Below, one piece after another: positions 48,380 to 59,632 of a DNA stretch of 64,000 nt. Position numbers and translations under genes: made by a program. Source of the stretch: Oopsacas minuta (lineage: Eukaryota > Porifera > Hexactinellida > Lyssacinosida > Leucopsacidae); assembly GCA_024704765.1 (NCBI GenBank), contig JAKMXF010000111.1:1132619-1196618 (forward strand), given 5' to 3'. Numbering within the stretch: position 1 is the stretch's first letter; each line of letters starts with the position of its first letter. The notes below the pieces were generated by a model. The model made no database searches and was not told the DNA's origin. It saw only the letters and a list, made by a program, of their open reading frames with translations.

Positions 48380-49503
48380 ATTCATAAAAACCACAATAAA
48401 TATACATATAATTGATCCAAAAGTGCGAGAATCGGACTCAGCATGTTTGGTATATTTATTGAAGTTTACTGAATTCTATTTTCTTTGTTAATGTTATATA
48501 ATGTAGATATGATGAATATATTTTGTTAGATAAACGTATATAGTTTAGCGGGTATGTATAGGAACGCAGTAACTACATCCGGGATCTCAAAAATATAGTA
48601 ATATAATGTATCTCTCTCAGTCAAGGTTGGCACCCCCCCATTGAGTGGTGCCCGGGGCGGACCGCCCTCCCCACCCCCTTGGTACGCCACTGCGTCTGGG
48701 CCTCCGATACAGTCAGAGGCCCTGTACACGCCGTGAATTAATTCGATAAAAATACCACTCCACAATCTCGGCCATATTTCATTCGGACTAATTTCAGTCA
48801 AAAAATAATTGGCCTTATCCAGTTTAGATGATTCGGCCATATTCCAACAACAAAGTAGTGGTGTAACCATGGGCGTAGGGGGTCAGTTGTCCCCCGCTAC
48901 ACGCCGGTATTCAATAATCAATATTATTAAATCCCAATTATTGTTTGTTTGTCCGTTGTCAAAGAAAGGATTTACGGTATGCAATTTTGAAATTGTCGCA
49001 TAACTGTGTATATATATCGTGTTTAATCAAACCCTTAATTCTCGATTTCCAGGGCGCATTTTTGATATCTAATATAAGCAAATAATTTCTGTAATTTCCT
49101 TGAAGGACGGCGTTTTAAAAATTATCTGAACTCGCTAAGACTTCTACTGAATACTCTATTACTTCGTCTTTGGATTATATAACATATCTTTACATAGAAT
49201 AAGTAGATTATTAATGCTTTGTTTTGAATAATAGTTTCAAGTTGGCCTGAAATGTGTACGGAAAAAGGGGGATTCCAACTACAGATTCCGCCCCGGGTAC
49301 CAAAAGTGCTTGGTTCGCCACTGCCCAGACCATTTTGCTATCATCCCGAAAATGAGTACTTATTAGTTATTACTTAATTATATTAATGATTATTCGATAA
49401 ATATAGATTTTCGAGGCCTCTTGGAGCGTAAAGCCAAGTGTTACAGCGAATAGTGTTCCTAGTTAATAAGGTTCCCCCTGAACAATATTCACTTTGGAGT
49501 ATG

Positions 49504-49564
49504 CATAGTTGTCAACTTTTGAAAAGTGAGACTCGGTTGAAATCCGTGAGACTTGACAACTATG
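49504..49564. mobile_element. 61-bp foldback element
   Basis: CATAGTTGTCAACTTTT is mirrored by GAGACTTGACAACTATG. No internal coding sequence. Confidence 0.5.
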
Positions 49565-49910
49565 AGTATGGTTCCCCTTTGGTGACTAATGTTCCCCCGA
49601 ACATTATTCACTTGAGAATATTGTTCCCTAAACAGTTCCAATTTGAGCTATTAAAAAAAGTAAAGCCGCATGTGGAATATGTAATTACCTTTGAGAGAGG
49701 ATAAAGGTCTTTATTTACAAATATTGATGTTGGAAAGGGTTAGATTTGTGCAAGTTCCGCATACAGATATATTTATTTTAATCAATTTCTTAACAACATC
49801 TTACAACTACGTGCATTTCCTTTGACCAATCGTGGCCTTGTTGCGAAATGAATTCATTTACCGAATTATCCTGTTTATTTGGAGCATGCTCTAAGTTAAC
49901 TAATTAATTA

Positions 49911-50381
49911 CAGTGGCGTATCCAGGATTATCGTGAGAGGGATGTTCTGGAGCGAGCGATTGTAAGGGGGCCTGGAGAGTCAAGCCCCACAGAAATTTTT
50001 TGAATCTTAGACGCTCAAACATCGATGTACAGCTTTTCTTATCACATAGTAGGAAGAGTGTAATATTGTGCAGTTGTACCAAAGTTGTTTAGATGTTTAT
50101 GTTTAGATAACATGAAAATTTGTTACATAATTTTATTTATACTATTTAGCGAATACAAATTTACTCTACTAATATATTAGCCATCCGGAGTCTTCTGGGA
50201 TATCGCCTGGAAAATTCGTTGAAAAATAATTGTGAAAATTGGATAGCATTCTGTAAACAAGATTCCAAAAGCTCTCCACTTATTAAGGAAAATCGAATTA
50301 TAAATAACAACATATCCCTTATGGAAACCAGTTATGAGGGGGGTGTTTGAACACCCAAATCCCCCCCTGGATACGCCACTG
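49911..50381. mobile_element. 471-bp MITE (CAGTGGCGTATCCAGG ends)
   Basis: CAGTGGCGTATCCAGGAT at the left and CCCTGGATACGCCACTG at the right are inverted repeats of about 15 identical bases. It is non-coding. It lies just upstream of STIMATE. Confidence 0.75.
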
Positions 50382-50544
50382 CATTATTTAAAATTGTAAT
50401 TCTGCCATTTTATATTAGATAACGTATTTCATCATAACTTGGCTTCTTCATAAATCTTATAAAGTCCATGATTAAGTCTATAAATATATAAATTACACTA
50501 ATTGTCTTAGAAGACTAATTCATTTAATTTATTACAGAAAAATA

Positions 50545-51288
50545 ATGCTTGACATTCTATGGAATAACAAAACAAACTCTACAAACGGGTTACTAGACGG
50601 ACAGTGTAACCTTGTGGATGTGTTCGGTCTATTCATGCAGGCTCTAATTGGTATCGTCGCTTTCAGTACTCTCGTATTGAAGCGATTCAAGGAACCGAGG
50701 AAAGAACGACGACCCTGGAGGATCTGGATAGCTGATACAGCTAAACAAGCTCTAGGCATGATGATGTTACATTTCCTAAATATAATTCTATCAGCTCTGT
50801 TAGAAAACAAACATGATGATCAGTGTGTATGGTATCTCACTAACTTTATGCTAGATTCTACTTTCGGTCTATTCTTTATTTACTTGTTTCTGCTAATCTC
50901 AAAGAAGATTATTCAAAAGCTCAAATTCAGTCCACTGATTTCTGGGGAGTATGGACACCCTTTCAAAATCCATTATTGGCTTGGACAGCTGGTAGTGTAT
51001 CTGTTAGTATTGCTAGCTGTGAAGGTAATCATGTTTTTATTCGCTCTCCTCCCTTTCTGGGTTATACTAGGAAATGCTATACTATTTTTCAAAAATCCTC
51101 TAGCCAGAACAGCTGTAGTAATGTTTGTAATTCCATTTATTGTTAATATAATTATGTTCTGGATAGTAGACAGTGTTCTAATGAAAAGTGTTAACGCAGT
51201 CAAACAACAGACGCCTCATATCATTCACTACAAGAAAGGAGAGGAATTGGAGAGCAGTGAAGACTCAGCACTAATATCTGTAGTCTGA
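50545..51288 (+). CDS. STIMATE: STIMATE (TMEM110), ER store-operated calcium entry regulator
   Basis: 247 residues, single coding exon (human 294). The sequence CNLVDVFGLFMQALIGIVAFSTLVLKRFKEPRKERRPWRIW is family-diagnostic, seen here in parts, followed by DTAKQALGMM, several transmembrane segments (about 22-42, 68-90, 100-122, 147-175, 195-215) and FFKNPLARTAVVMFVIPFIVNIIMFWIVD. STIMATE is an ER membrane protein at ER-plasma membrane junctions that promotes STIM1 conformational switching and calcium entry. The Lys-rich cytosolic tail is shorter than in human. A TTACAG acceptor just upstream suggests a spliced 5' UTR. Confidence 0.92.
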   Translation: MLDILWNNKTNSTNGLLDGQCNLVDVFGLFMQALIGIVAFSTLVLKRFKEPRKERRPWRIWIADTAKQALGMMMLHFLNIILSALLENKHDDQCVWYLTNFMLDSTFGLFFIYLFLLISKKIIQKLKFSPLISGEYGHPFKIHYWLGQLVVYLLVLLAVKVIMFLFALLPFWVILGNAILFFKNPLARTAVVMFVIPFIVNIIMFWIVDSVLMKSVNAVKQQTPHIIHYKKGEELESSEDSALISVV

Positions 51289-51934
51289 ACCCTTCCCCTC
51301 GTATTCTCAATACATAACATGTCCAATGCCTTATACCAATTAACAGGGATATAAATGTTTTAGATCTCATATGCTCCACATGATACGTTTTTGTTACATT
51401 TCATAAAATAATCCTGTATTTGCGTATCATACTGTGACAGCAGAAGTTGTTATTCTCAGTATGGTACAAATAAAAACTCTTGTTTTAATTCTAAACTCAT
51501 TACCCAATGAACATTAGTCTCTTTTGTACTGATCTAATTCAAGTTATGCTTCATACTCAACTTGCTGTTTATTTCTTATTTCATAAACCTAGAGGCGAGG
51601 CCAAAATCGCAACCCACTTAACTCTCTCCATTCGAATATTTTACAAATTATATCATTTTATTCAAATATTTCACGCTAGCATAATTGGAAATATAAATGG
51701 CTCTCCATGACCCCTTTAATAAAGAGTTTAATATGACCGATAAATATATAATTTTTTTTCTGCTAAACTGACCTCCTGGCCCCTCCCCTCCCCAGTTCCT
51801 CAGGATAGGATAGTCTAGTATAGAAGCAAGTTGGGTACTTATATGCACTTTATTTTACTGATAATTTAGCGAGCGATTTAGTAGTCACATCGTGCACGGT
51901 TACATATATTTACTGAGATACACTTGTGGGTGAT
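51289..51934. other. Intergenic, STIMATE to DLG5
   Basis: 645 bases carrying the STIMATE 3' flank and the DLG5 promoter side. A CCCCTCCCC-rich patch occurs at about 51780-51795. No gene or clear repeat is seen. Confidence 0.5.
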
Positions 51935-54900
51935 ATGGAGCCTAATTCTGCGGTTATTCATGCTCAGTGTCGTAAAGAGCTCGCCTCTCAGAGAGAAGAT
52001 TACGAAATGAGTTTATCAGCCTTGATGCACCAACGCACACAATTACGTAAAGAGAAAGACAGCATTACCCAGCAGAGAAACACTCTAGAAGCTGCCTTAG
52101 AGAAATCTAGATCTGATATTGAGCGTCTGAGACATGAGAGAGATGTTGTTCAACAGATCGAGAAGAGTTCTAGAGCTAAATCTAAGAATGAGATAGCTAG
52201 ACTAAGAGAAGCTCTCAGCTCCATACAGTCAGACAGAGACCAGCAACAGAGTGAGTATAATAGACAAAATAAGAGAGTTATATCTCTCACGCAAGAAAAT
52301 AACAGATACTCTCAACAGCTGGAGTCACAAGCTAATGATTTACTCCGCAGAGAGCAAGATGCTGAAATTCTCTTATCAGAGCTAGACAAGTCCCGTAGAG
52401 GATTCGATCAGCTGAGTAGAGATAAGGGTGTTTGTGATGGAGACAGGAGATTACTTGATATTGAGCTAGATGGATTAAGAAAGGAGAGACAGAGTTTACA
52501 AGATACTCTCAGATGTCAGATCGATGTAATTTCACAAATAGCTGAATCAGTTGATCACAAACATAAGGAGAAATTGAAAGCTTTAGCTCGTGAGTTATCC
52601 CGAGCATTAGAGAGTACTGTTACATCAAGTTATAGCACTACTCCCTCCAGTACGTGTAGTTCTTATTCCGTTACTACTAGCAGAGATGAGATATCAGGAT
52701 CCGGGTGCGTTATGGGTGGGCAGATTGACCTTAGGTCCATGTTAGAAGAGATGCAGCAGAGGGGGAGGGGGTCTAGTCTCTCTTTCGGAGCTGGTTCTAA
52801 ATCCAGAAGTTCTAGTCTTACTGGATCTGATAAGAAATTGACAGAGAGACTCAATACAGAACTATTCAGATTCAAAGAACAGAAAGATTGCTTGTCAACA
52901 AAGATGAGTGACTTGAAGGCAGAGAACCAATCCATTAGTGAGAAGTTACTGAGAGAAAACAGACAGAATGAATTATTCAGAGCTGAGCTACAGGAGCTAC
53001 AGAGACATTACGATCAATGTATATCTAGACTGGAGAAAAAAGAACAAGAAACTATGAGACTAAATAATGAGTTAGACAAGATGAAGAGTGAGAGAGACAA
53101 TTTTGATAGAATTGTCAGTACTGATGACATCACAGCTTTTGAAAGAGAGAATCCATTCTCTATACATTTGGGTCCACAATGGCCTCAAGATATTCCCTCG
53201 TGTGTACACGATGAGAATAGTTTCACTATGGTATCAGAACTGACTGATCCTACACTAGCTGGTCTGTCAGCTAGTTTGACAGTTAATGACACTAATACTG
53301 TGTTACAGGCTCAGATAGACGAGACAATTACGAGTAATCTCCCTCCTCGTATTGTCCCATACTCTGTACAGGGTCCCTCCCCTGAACTAGAGGATAGTGA
53401 ACCAATACATCAGGAGTCTCCGGGGTCAGTTGTATCTCGTCTTAGAGAAGAGAGGGAACAGCTGGAGCTAAAACTTCAATCAGCTGAGTTAGACAACTGT
53501 GATCTACGCACTCAGCTGTCTCGAGCTTCTGACAGAAGACCTGCTAGTCAGCTGTTCGAGCGTATCTCTCAGATGGAGACTGAAAAGCAGAAACTCTTAA
53601 CAGAGAATAATCAGCTGAGAGATGAGATGAAATACAGGTCCTCTTCCTCATCAGATGGAGATTGTCTCCAGGAGAGGAACCAACACCTCTCTGCTAAACT
53701 AGTAGAGGCTGTGAGGTTACTGGAGAGTAATAACAGAGAGAAAAAGACACTCATATTTAAGTTATTCGGGTCTGAAGCTAATACAGGCACTGCTTTGAGT
53801 GACGTCACTAGAAGAGTAGATCAAATCTTGTCAGAAAGACAAACACTCTCCTCAACAGTTGACAACTTGTCTGCTCAGCTGTTAAGGAGACAGGAAGAGG
53901 TAGAGTCTTGTCAGATGGTAGAGAGTCTGAGAGGAGAAGTAGCAGTGTTGAAGGAGAGAGTACATGCAGCAGAGGCTGAGAATGTAGAGCTAACACAACA
54001 TCTAGCTGACATGGTACTTGAGAGAGACATGAGACAACAGGAAGTTACACAATCTGATGCAAAATATCGTGAATTAAAGCTACAGAATGATAAGTTAACA
54101 CAGGTTCATGCACAGCTAGGCACAGAGCATGAAGAAGTATCAGCTGAACTACTATTAGCTAGAGATGGATACAGACAGCTTGTGGAGGAGAGAGACAATT
54201 TAGCTCTACAGAACGAGCAGGTTATGGCTCAATGTCAGGATGCTGTAGAGTGTAAGGACCGTGTGGTAGAGGAACATGCAGTTACACTAGCACAGATGGA
54301 CGGATTCTGGAGACTGAGGACAGACCTGGATAGTCCTCGTTCCCATACTCCCACCCACATATGGGGAGAGGGCTGGGATAGAAAGAGGATGGTACTACAG
54401 CTGTCTACTAAGAAGGACCCTGCTATATATCTAGCAGGAGGTAAGGGTCAGCCTCTGCTACCTAATCCTAATGCTATTATTGTAGTAGACGTGTTTCCTA
54501 GTAGTCCTGCTTGTCACTTACTACAACCTGGTGACATCATAGAGTCTATTGATAGTTGTGATTGTTCTCTACTCACTAAATCTGAAGTTATTAACAAGAT
54601 GCTGAGCAGTGAGAGCTCAGCTCCTGAGGTAATCATTTTGAGGAGAAGAGGACCCCACAAGTTGTTAGTTATCCCTGATGCTAAGCCTCCTTCTAGTCGT
54701 ACACAGAGACCCTCTAACCAACTCTCAGCCTCTGCTAGCTTCCCTGGGTCCCGGTCTCCATGCCGTACCCCAGAACCTAGTGAGTTGTTGCTAGACAGCA
54801 AGATATCTCAAGTTAGTCTTACCTCATCTCTTGCTAGTCATAATGAGTTACAGAGACTCAATAGTAAAGGAGGTAACCCTCTCGCGAATTCTTTCACTTC

Positions 54901-57049
54901 TCCTTCCATGCTGAGGACAGAGCAGGTTAATGTTGTACTGTTAGCTAGTAGAGACACTAAGGGAGGATTTGGATTCTCATACTCTTGGGAGAGTCAGTTT
55001 ATCGTATCAGCTCTAACGAAGATTAGTGCTGCTAACTCACAACTAATTCCAGGAGATAAGATCGTTAAAGTTAACGGAGTATCAGTTCTACAGGCGAAAC
55101 CCTCCAGTGTTAAGCGACTAATTAGGAATAACAAGCATGTACTCAAGCTGTCTATCGTCAGATCAGTAATCCCTGGTTCCACTAACGTATTCCTAGCTAA
55201 CCAAGACATATTCAGTGACACAGAAGCAATAGAGGATTCATCTCATCAGAAGAGGGACGGTATGGTAGCTCAGGAGAAAGACTACCATTCAGCAGGAGAG
55301 TCTAAGTCAGAGGACAAAGGATTTATTCGTAACAGACTCTCTTTAATGCGTAGCAAAAAGAGACGGAAATCCAGCATACCAATCCCTGTAGAGAGTGATA
55401 ACGAAGATGTTCATACTAACCCTACTACGAGTGCTCTCAGTAAGATCAAGGCTGTTCGTGTTTTGAGACTTAAAAAGAAGCAGTCATCTTTTCGTGATGA
55501 TTTAGAGTCTCATCGAGAGGATCCCGGGGAAGATAGAAGGACTTATGAGGACACTAGACACCCTTTACACTGTATGGCAGTAGAAGAAGTGTTTGAAGAG
55601 AGAAAGATTGACTGTCCTACTCCCCCTGATAATATTCCTATTCCACCTCCTAGAATACCTACCTTAAAAGGATATATTACCCCACAGACACGAATGAAAT
55701 TGCATCCTAATTACACTCTAACACCAGTACAGCAGGAAGCATCCTCTGAAGAGGATAGAATGAATTCTCCTGGGTTCCTCCTGGCTAGAGATGCTTGTGG
55801 TAGGACTACTTTTAGAAATCTCTCTGACCTAGATAAGAAACTAGCTAATAAGCGTCACAGCCTCACATCAGCACCTATTATTAACTACTCTATGAGTGAG
55901 AGTACAGAGGATATACAGGCTCCGTGTGTGTCTAGATCGGCTGAAGTATTTATACAGAAGAATGAACAATTACAAAAATGTGAGACTGAGACAATGCTAT
56001 CTTCTCAGGACCGTCATAAACCTCAGAGTGAACTCGGTCCTGGCCGTGAGCAATCTGTTTCTCCAGCATTCAGGTCGATATCTCCTATCTCCCTGCAGAG
56101 ATCTCTCATGGAGAAGAAACACTCCCAAGATATCGATCCTATTTCTGGTGAATCTTCTGTTATAGATAGTTTCTTGGATGAAGCCCGTACTCTAGTGTGT
56201 CCTGAACAACAGGTACCTGTTCCTGCCTGGACAGACACGTCACTTGTGCATGAATTCATCAGAGCTAACTTCACTATACAGGGTCACCAGTTCCTTACCG
56301 TTACAGAGGGAGCTGTATATCAAATTCTAGAGCTTAGTCCTCCACAGAAGCCTGGGTTCATGTTGGTAGCTCCTGTCTTCCCTGAGGAGATGCAAGTGAA
56401 GGAGGGACACATCCCAACAGAGAGCACAGGTAAAGAAATGCTTCAAAACCTGAAACCTAATCTAGATTTGCGTAGACTGAAAGTATATTCACCTGTCAAG
56501 CTCTATAAAGGCCCTCGTCCTGTACTTATATTTGGACCTCTCTCTGGAGAGATTGGTCAACAGCTGGAGAAAGCATACACCCCTGAATTCGTGGTATGTC
56601 CTAAAGCATTTGTACGAGCTAATGACGAATCAATGAAGGATCAACTATGTAATGATATTGCTAAGGGCCTTATACTAGATCTAACAGCAAATTCACAGAA
56701 GAGTTATATGTTCTTTGAATTGGATTATATTCAATTACAGATTGGAGATGGTAAACACTCTATTCTTAATTCTAGTCCTAAGATAATTGGCCAGCTGAAA
56801 GAAAAAGGGATTCCTCCTATTTCTATATTAATTAAGGCTAGAAGTCCTAATACAATAATGAGCTTTAGTTCACGCAATCTTTCTGAAAAAGACTGTGTAC
56901 ACATGTTTCAAGCATTCGAACATATTGAGACAGACTTAGAGCCAAATTTACACGCAACCTTAATGCTAGTAAAGATGCCTGTCCTGGTGGAACAGACCCG
57001 GGAAGTTATACAACGTGAACAGGATCGACCTATCTGGATGAATATCTGA
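51935..57049 (+). CDS. DLG5: DLG5-like MAGUK scaffold in one exon
   Basis: 1,704 residues from the first ATG (human DLG5 1,919). Residues about 10-800 are mostly coiled coil broken by Ser-rich linkers. A PDZ-like domain lies at about 815-905 (AIIVVDVFPSSPACHLLQPGDIIESI), a second PDZ at about 999-1082 (GGFGFSYS, LIPGDKIVKVNGVSV). After a basic, Pro-containing linker an SH3 domain (about 1440-1510) and a guanylate-kinase-like domain (about 1525-1700, RPVLIFGP...) end the protein. The GK lacks a nucleotide P-loop, as in DLG5. DLG5 is a junctional and polarity scaffold that restrains Hippo kinases and supports cadherin delivery. Four PDZ domains are usual; only two are visible here, and no N-terminal CARD. 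Confidence 0.88.
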   Translation: MEPNSAVIHAQCRKELASQREDYEMSLSALMHQRTQLRKEKDSITQQRNTLEAALEKSRSDIERLRHERDVVQQIEKSSRAKSKNEIARLREALSSIQSDRDQQQSEYNRQNKRVISLTQENNRYSQQLESQANDLLRREQDAEILLSELDKSRRGFDQLSRDKGVCDGDRRLLDIELDGLRKERQSLQDTLRCQIDVISQIAESVDHKHKEKLKALARELSRALESTVTSSYSTTPSSTCSSYSVTTSRDEISGSGCVMGGQIDLRSMLEEMQQRGRGSSLSFGAGSKSRSSSLTGSDKKLTERLNTELFRFKEQKDCLSTKMSDLKAENQSISEKLLRENRQNELFRAELQELQRHYDQCISRLEKKEQETMRLNNELDKMKSERDNFDRIVSTDDITAFERENPFSIHLGPQWPQDIPSCVHDENSFTMVSELTDPTLAGLSASLTVNDTNTVLQAQIDETITSNLPPRIVPYSVQGPSPELEDSEPIHQESPGSVVSRLREEREQLELKLQSAELDNCDLRTQLSRASDRRPASQLFERISQMETEKQKLLTENNQLRDEMKYRSSSSSDGDCLQERNQHLSAKLVEAVRLLESNNREKKTLIFKLFGSEANTGTALSDVTRRVDQILSERQTLSSTVDNLSAQLLRRQEEVESCQMVESLRGEVAVLKERVHAAEAENVELTQHLADMVLERDMRQQEVTQSDAKYRELKLQNDKLTQVHAQLGTEHEEVSAELLLARDGYRQLVEERDNLALQNEQVMAQCQDAVECKDRVVEEHAVTLAQMDGFWRLRTDLDSPRSHTPTHIWGEGWDRKRMVLQLSTKKDPAIYLAGGKGQPLLPNPNAIIVVDVFPSSPACHLLQPGDIIESIDSCDCSLLTKSEVINKMLSSESSAPEVIILRRRGPHKLLVIPDAKPPSSRTQRPSNQLSASASFPGSRSPCRTPEPSELLLDSKISQVSLTSSLASHNELQRLNSKGGNPLANSFTSPSMLRTEQVNVVLLASRDTKGGFGFSYSWESQFIVSALTKISAANSQLIPGDKIVKVNGVSVLQAKPSSVKRLIRNNKHVLKLSIVRSVIPGSTNVFLANQDIFSDTEAIEDSSHQKRDGMVAQEKDYHSAGESKSEDKGFIRNRLSLMRSKKRRKSSIPIPVESDNEDVHTNPTTSALSKIKAVRVLRLKKKQSSFRDDLESHREDPGEDRRTYEDTRHPLHCMAVEEVFEERKIDCPTPPDNIPIPPPRIPTLKGYITPQTRMKLHPNYTLTPVQQEASSEEDRMNSPGFLLARDACGRTTFRNLSDLDKKLANKRHSLTSAPIINYSMSESTEDIQAPCVSRSAEVFIQKNEQLQKCETETMLSSQDRHKPQSELGPGREQSVSPAFRSISPISLQRSLMEKKHSQDIDPISGESSVIDSFLDEARTLVCPEQQVPVPAWTDTSLVHEFIRANFTIQGHQFLTVTEGAVYQILELSPPQKPGFMLVAPVFPEEMQVKEGHIPTESTGKEMLQNLKPNLDLRRLKVYSPVKLYKGPRPVLIFGPLSGEIGQQLEKAYTPEFVVCPKAFVRANDESMKDQLCNDIAKGLILDLTANSQKSYMFFELDYIQLQIGDGKHSILNSSPKIIGQLKEKGIPPISILIKARSPNTIMSFSSRNLSEKDCVHMFQAFEHIETDLEPNLHATLMLVKMPVLVEQTREVIQREQDRPIWMNI

Positions 57050-58928
57050 TCATATTCATAAACTTTATACAATTGCACAGTAACCTCATCACTTACATTT
57101 TCTAAGCACACGTAGTTAGTTTTATACAGAAAGATTTCCATGTAAGTAGTGTGAACTATTCTGCATAAGTAATACATATGCATAGTCTCTACTCGTTTTG
57201 AATGATTTGTTAGAGTGTTAAATGCTATTTTGTAATTTGTACGTAATATTAATTGTAATTATAGCGCTACCCTATTAGATGACAGTTTCCTTTATCTTGG
57301 ACCTTGTCTTGTTGCTGTAAAATCAGATAATGCTTTACATGGAATGGGTTCACCTAATTAAAAGCAATTCTCAACGAGTAGTTTTAGGGGGCTATATTTT
57401 GCTTGTATGTTAGTGAGTCATTACATACGTAGTACTAGCAAAATAGCTTCTGGATATGGCAGAAATTATTGTAAAATTGACTATTTAAGCTACGTGCGCG
57501 ATTCACTTTCTTTCGCTGTGTAGCTTGCGAACACATTGTGTCGACTGAAGGAGCCTTTTGCATCTTAACAAGAGAATTTGATATTGGAACATGTTCCTAG
57601 TTGTATCATATTCCATTTTCATTCCAAATTTCATCTCAGGCGTATTCTTTACCAATTTCACAATCCAACATTGAATGTACCGTATAATATATATATACCA
57701 TCAAAATGCATTGAGTAGTCAGGGTTGAACATTTTGTTACACTTTCTCAGAGATGAGTCACAATTTACACCTTTTTATGTAAATAATCCATTACAGTTTG
57801 TTGCTCAGTATTTCCCATAATCTACATTCAAATCCTGTGGTATTCGCCTATTAGGAATCGCTGATGATCTCATTGCAACATTCCTCCATTAACAACATTT
57901 TCCATGCACAATAGATCTCTAGTTCTTCTAATGGCAAATTTCGGTACTAAAAAATAATTCTTTGCAAAACGCGACTTGCATTTACAGTGGATGCCAGTTA
58001 TAAGAGCACCCATGAGAGTATTACGTAATATATGGTCTTATAACCAGCATTAAATATACTGGGAAACATGAGAACCGTTTTTCAGATCTGTTCTTCTAAC
58101 CGGAATTTTTCTCAGAAATGTGGATTTAGCTGAAAACTGTAAATTTCAACTAAATGGAGCGACTCTACATATACAAATATATTTTCTGAACTATAAAGCC
58201 AATTTTTGTATGTTCTTTGTAATCTGATTTGCCAGAAACTAGTTGCAGAGTTTGAAAAGGCAACCAATTGAGCCAATCAAGTACATACAATGAACGAACT
58301 TTATTCAACATCTTAGCTATGCTTGTCAATACAAATCAAAGAGCATATGATAATATCCATGGTCTTGCAGAATGTTATTGATATTATTCAAATTTACTCT
58401 GTTTACTAGTAATATGTTGTTTTGCATGAATTTAATTTAGTAGAGAAGTATCGATCATCCAAGACAAATTTCCAGACTTTCTGATCGGTGTTAGGGTAAT
58501 TCCACACACTTTTATACATACACATAATCTATGTGTTTGTAGGGATTTGCTAAAATCATTATATGCATACTCTACCACTTGCAAAGTAAGCAATATAAAA
58601 TATTTGAATCAATTATAAATACATACTCTAAATTAGTTTCTTTGTTTATGCTCCTCCAAGTTTTCCAGTAAGTTATATATCTTCAGAGGGTTAATTTTCA
58701 GTTTTTGATGATTTCATGTGCTTTTGCTACCTTTTAGATTTAGATGGAGCGTGCTTCCTGTTTCTTGTCAGTTTCCGTCTGTGGGACACCTAGCCCCCGA
58801 AGACACTCATTACTGGTAGTATCATTATATTTCTAACAATTTGATTAAATGTATGCTTGTATTTGTGGGCTACTATGATAGGCTGGAATTGTACAATTTC
58901 AATCATTTGACATAATAATTTTATTATA

Positions 58929-59024
58929 CAGTTAACATCTCGTAACCCGAACCTGGAAATCAAATTCTGTTCTAGATAGGAGAATGTTCGAGGTAGCAGG
59001 CATTCGAGTTACTGGTTGTTGACT
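58929..59024. mobile_element. 96-bp TA-flanked MITE
   Basis: Left CAGTTAACATCTCGTAACCC and right GAGTTACTGGTTGTTGACTG are inverted repeats, each beside TA. Confidence 0.6.
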
Positions 59025-59570
59025 GTAATTCGATAATTGAAACCAGAGTGTCCTACAGGTTCTTTATAGGTTCTATCTAATGCACCCCTCAAATATTATA
59101 CTCGCCTGAATCAGTCAATTGATGTAACTGTATAGGGAGAGATCCACTATATCACGCTCCCAAATATTTTTTGTATTACAAAAAACTAAGCTCAGCTATA
59201 TGTATATATAAGGAATCTCACTTACTCATATCGTCCATTCACACACTACCAACCTCTAGATAGATATAGAACACCCTGTATTTTGTAACTACGTGTAATT
59301 AGTCATCCAACATATTGCATATATTGGTTCATTTTTGTTACATAAAATCGGATTATCTTCATTTGAATAACACATCGTTTTCTATGTACATTTATCATAT
59401 ATTTTGAAACGTCAAATTTTTTCTAGAGCTATTTCCCTTAGATATGTGTTCATGAATGCAATTGTCTTTATCTAGCCGTCATATAATGGATTGTTATACA
59501 TTTACTTTTCTAATGTACAATTTACAATTATAGTTGTATTTGAACTTTTGGAACGAATCGAACTATCCTA

Positions 59571-59632
59571 AAGCCCACCATACACGCTGCAACTTTGTTG
59601 AATTCAACTGTTGCATTTTGTATGGTGGGCTT
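59571..59632. mobile_element. 62-bp foldback element
   Basis: AAGCCCACCATAC and GTATGGTGGGCTT are a perfect 13-bp inverted pair. GCTGCAAC/GTTGCA and GAATTC lie inside, so nearly the whole element folds. Confidence 0.55.

Larger units (their letters stand above)
45546..50544. other. Gene-free repeat island, 5 kb
   Basis: No credible coding sequence. In order: a stem-loop at 45724-45771; a transposon-like end at 45854; short hairpins at about 45915-45975; the 2.1-kb inverted composite at 46245-48379 with its minisatellite; a duplicated block of about 90 bases (47860-47950 and 48940-49030); GGCGTAGGG and GTTCGCCACTG ends at 48868 and 49310; a 61-bp foldback at 49504; and a 471-bp element at 49911. 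Confidence 0.7.

Noticed and set aside
48526-48870. 114-codon minus-strand frame
   Set aside because: Lies across transposon-like ends (GGTACGCCACTG) and has no coherent protein features.
49438-49704. 88-codon plus-strand frame
   Set aside because: Contains the 61-bp foldback element and partial internal repetition; no homology recognised.
58743-58814. Possible first exon of the TAFH-MYND gene (ATG, 24 codons ending CTG before GTAGTA)
   Set aside because: Its phase (0) does not match either acceptor-like site near 59977 or 60033, so no in-frame join could be made.
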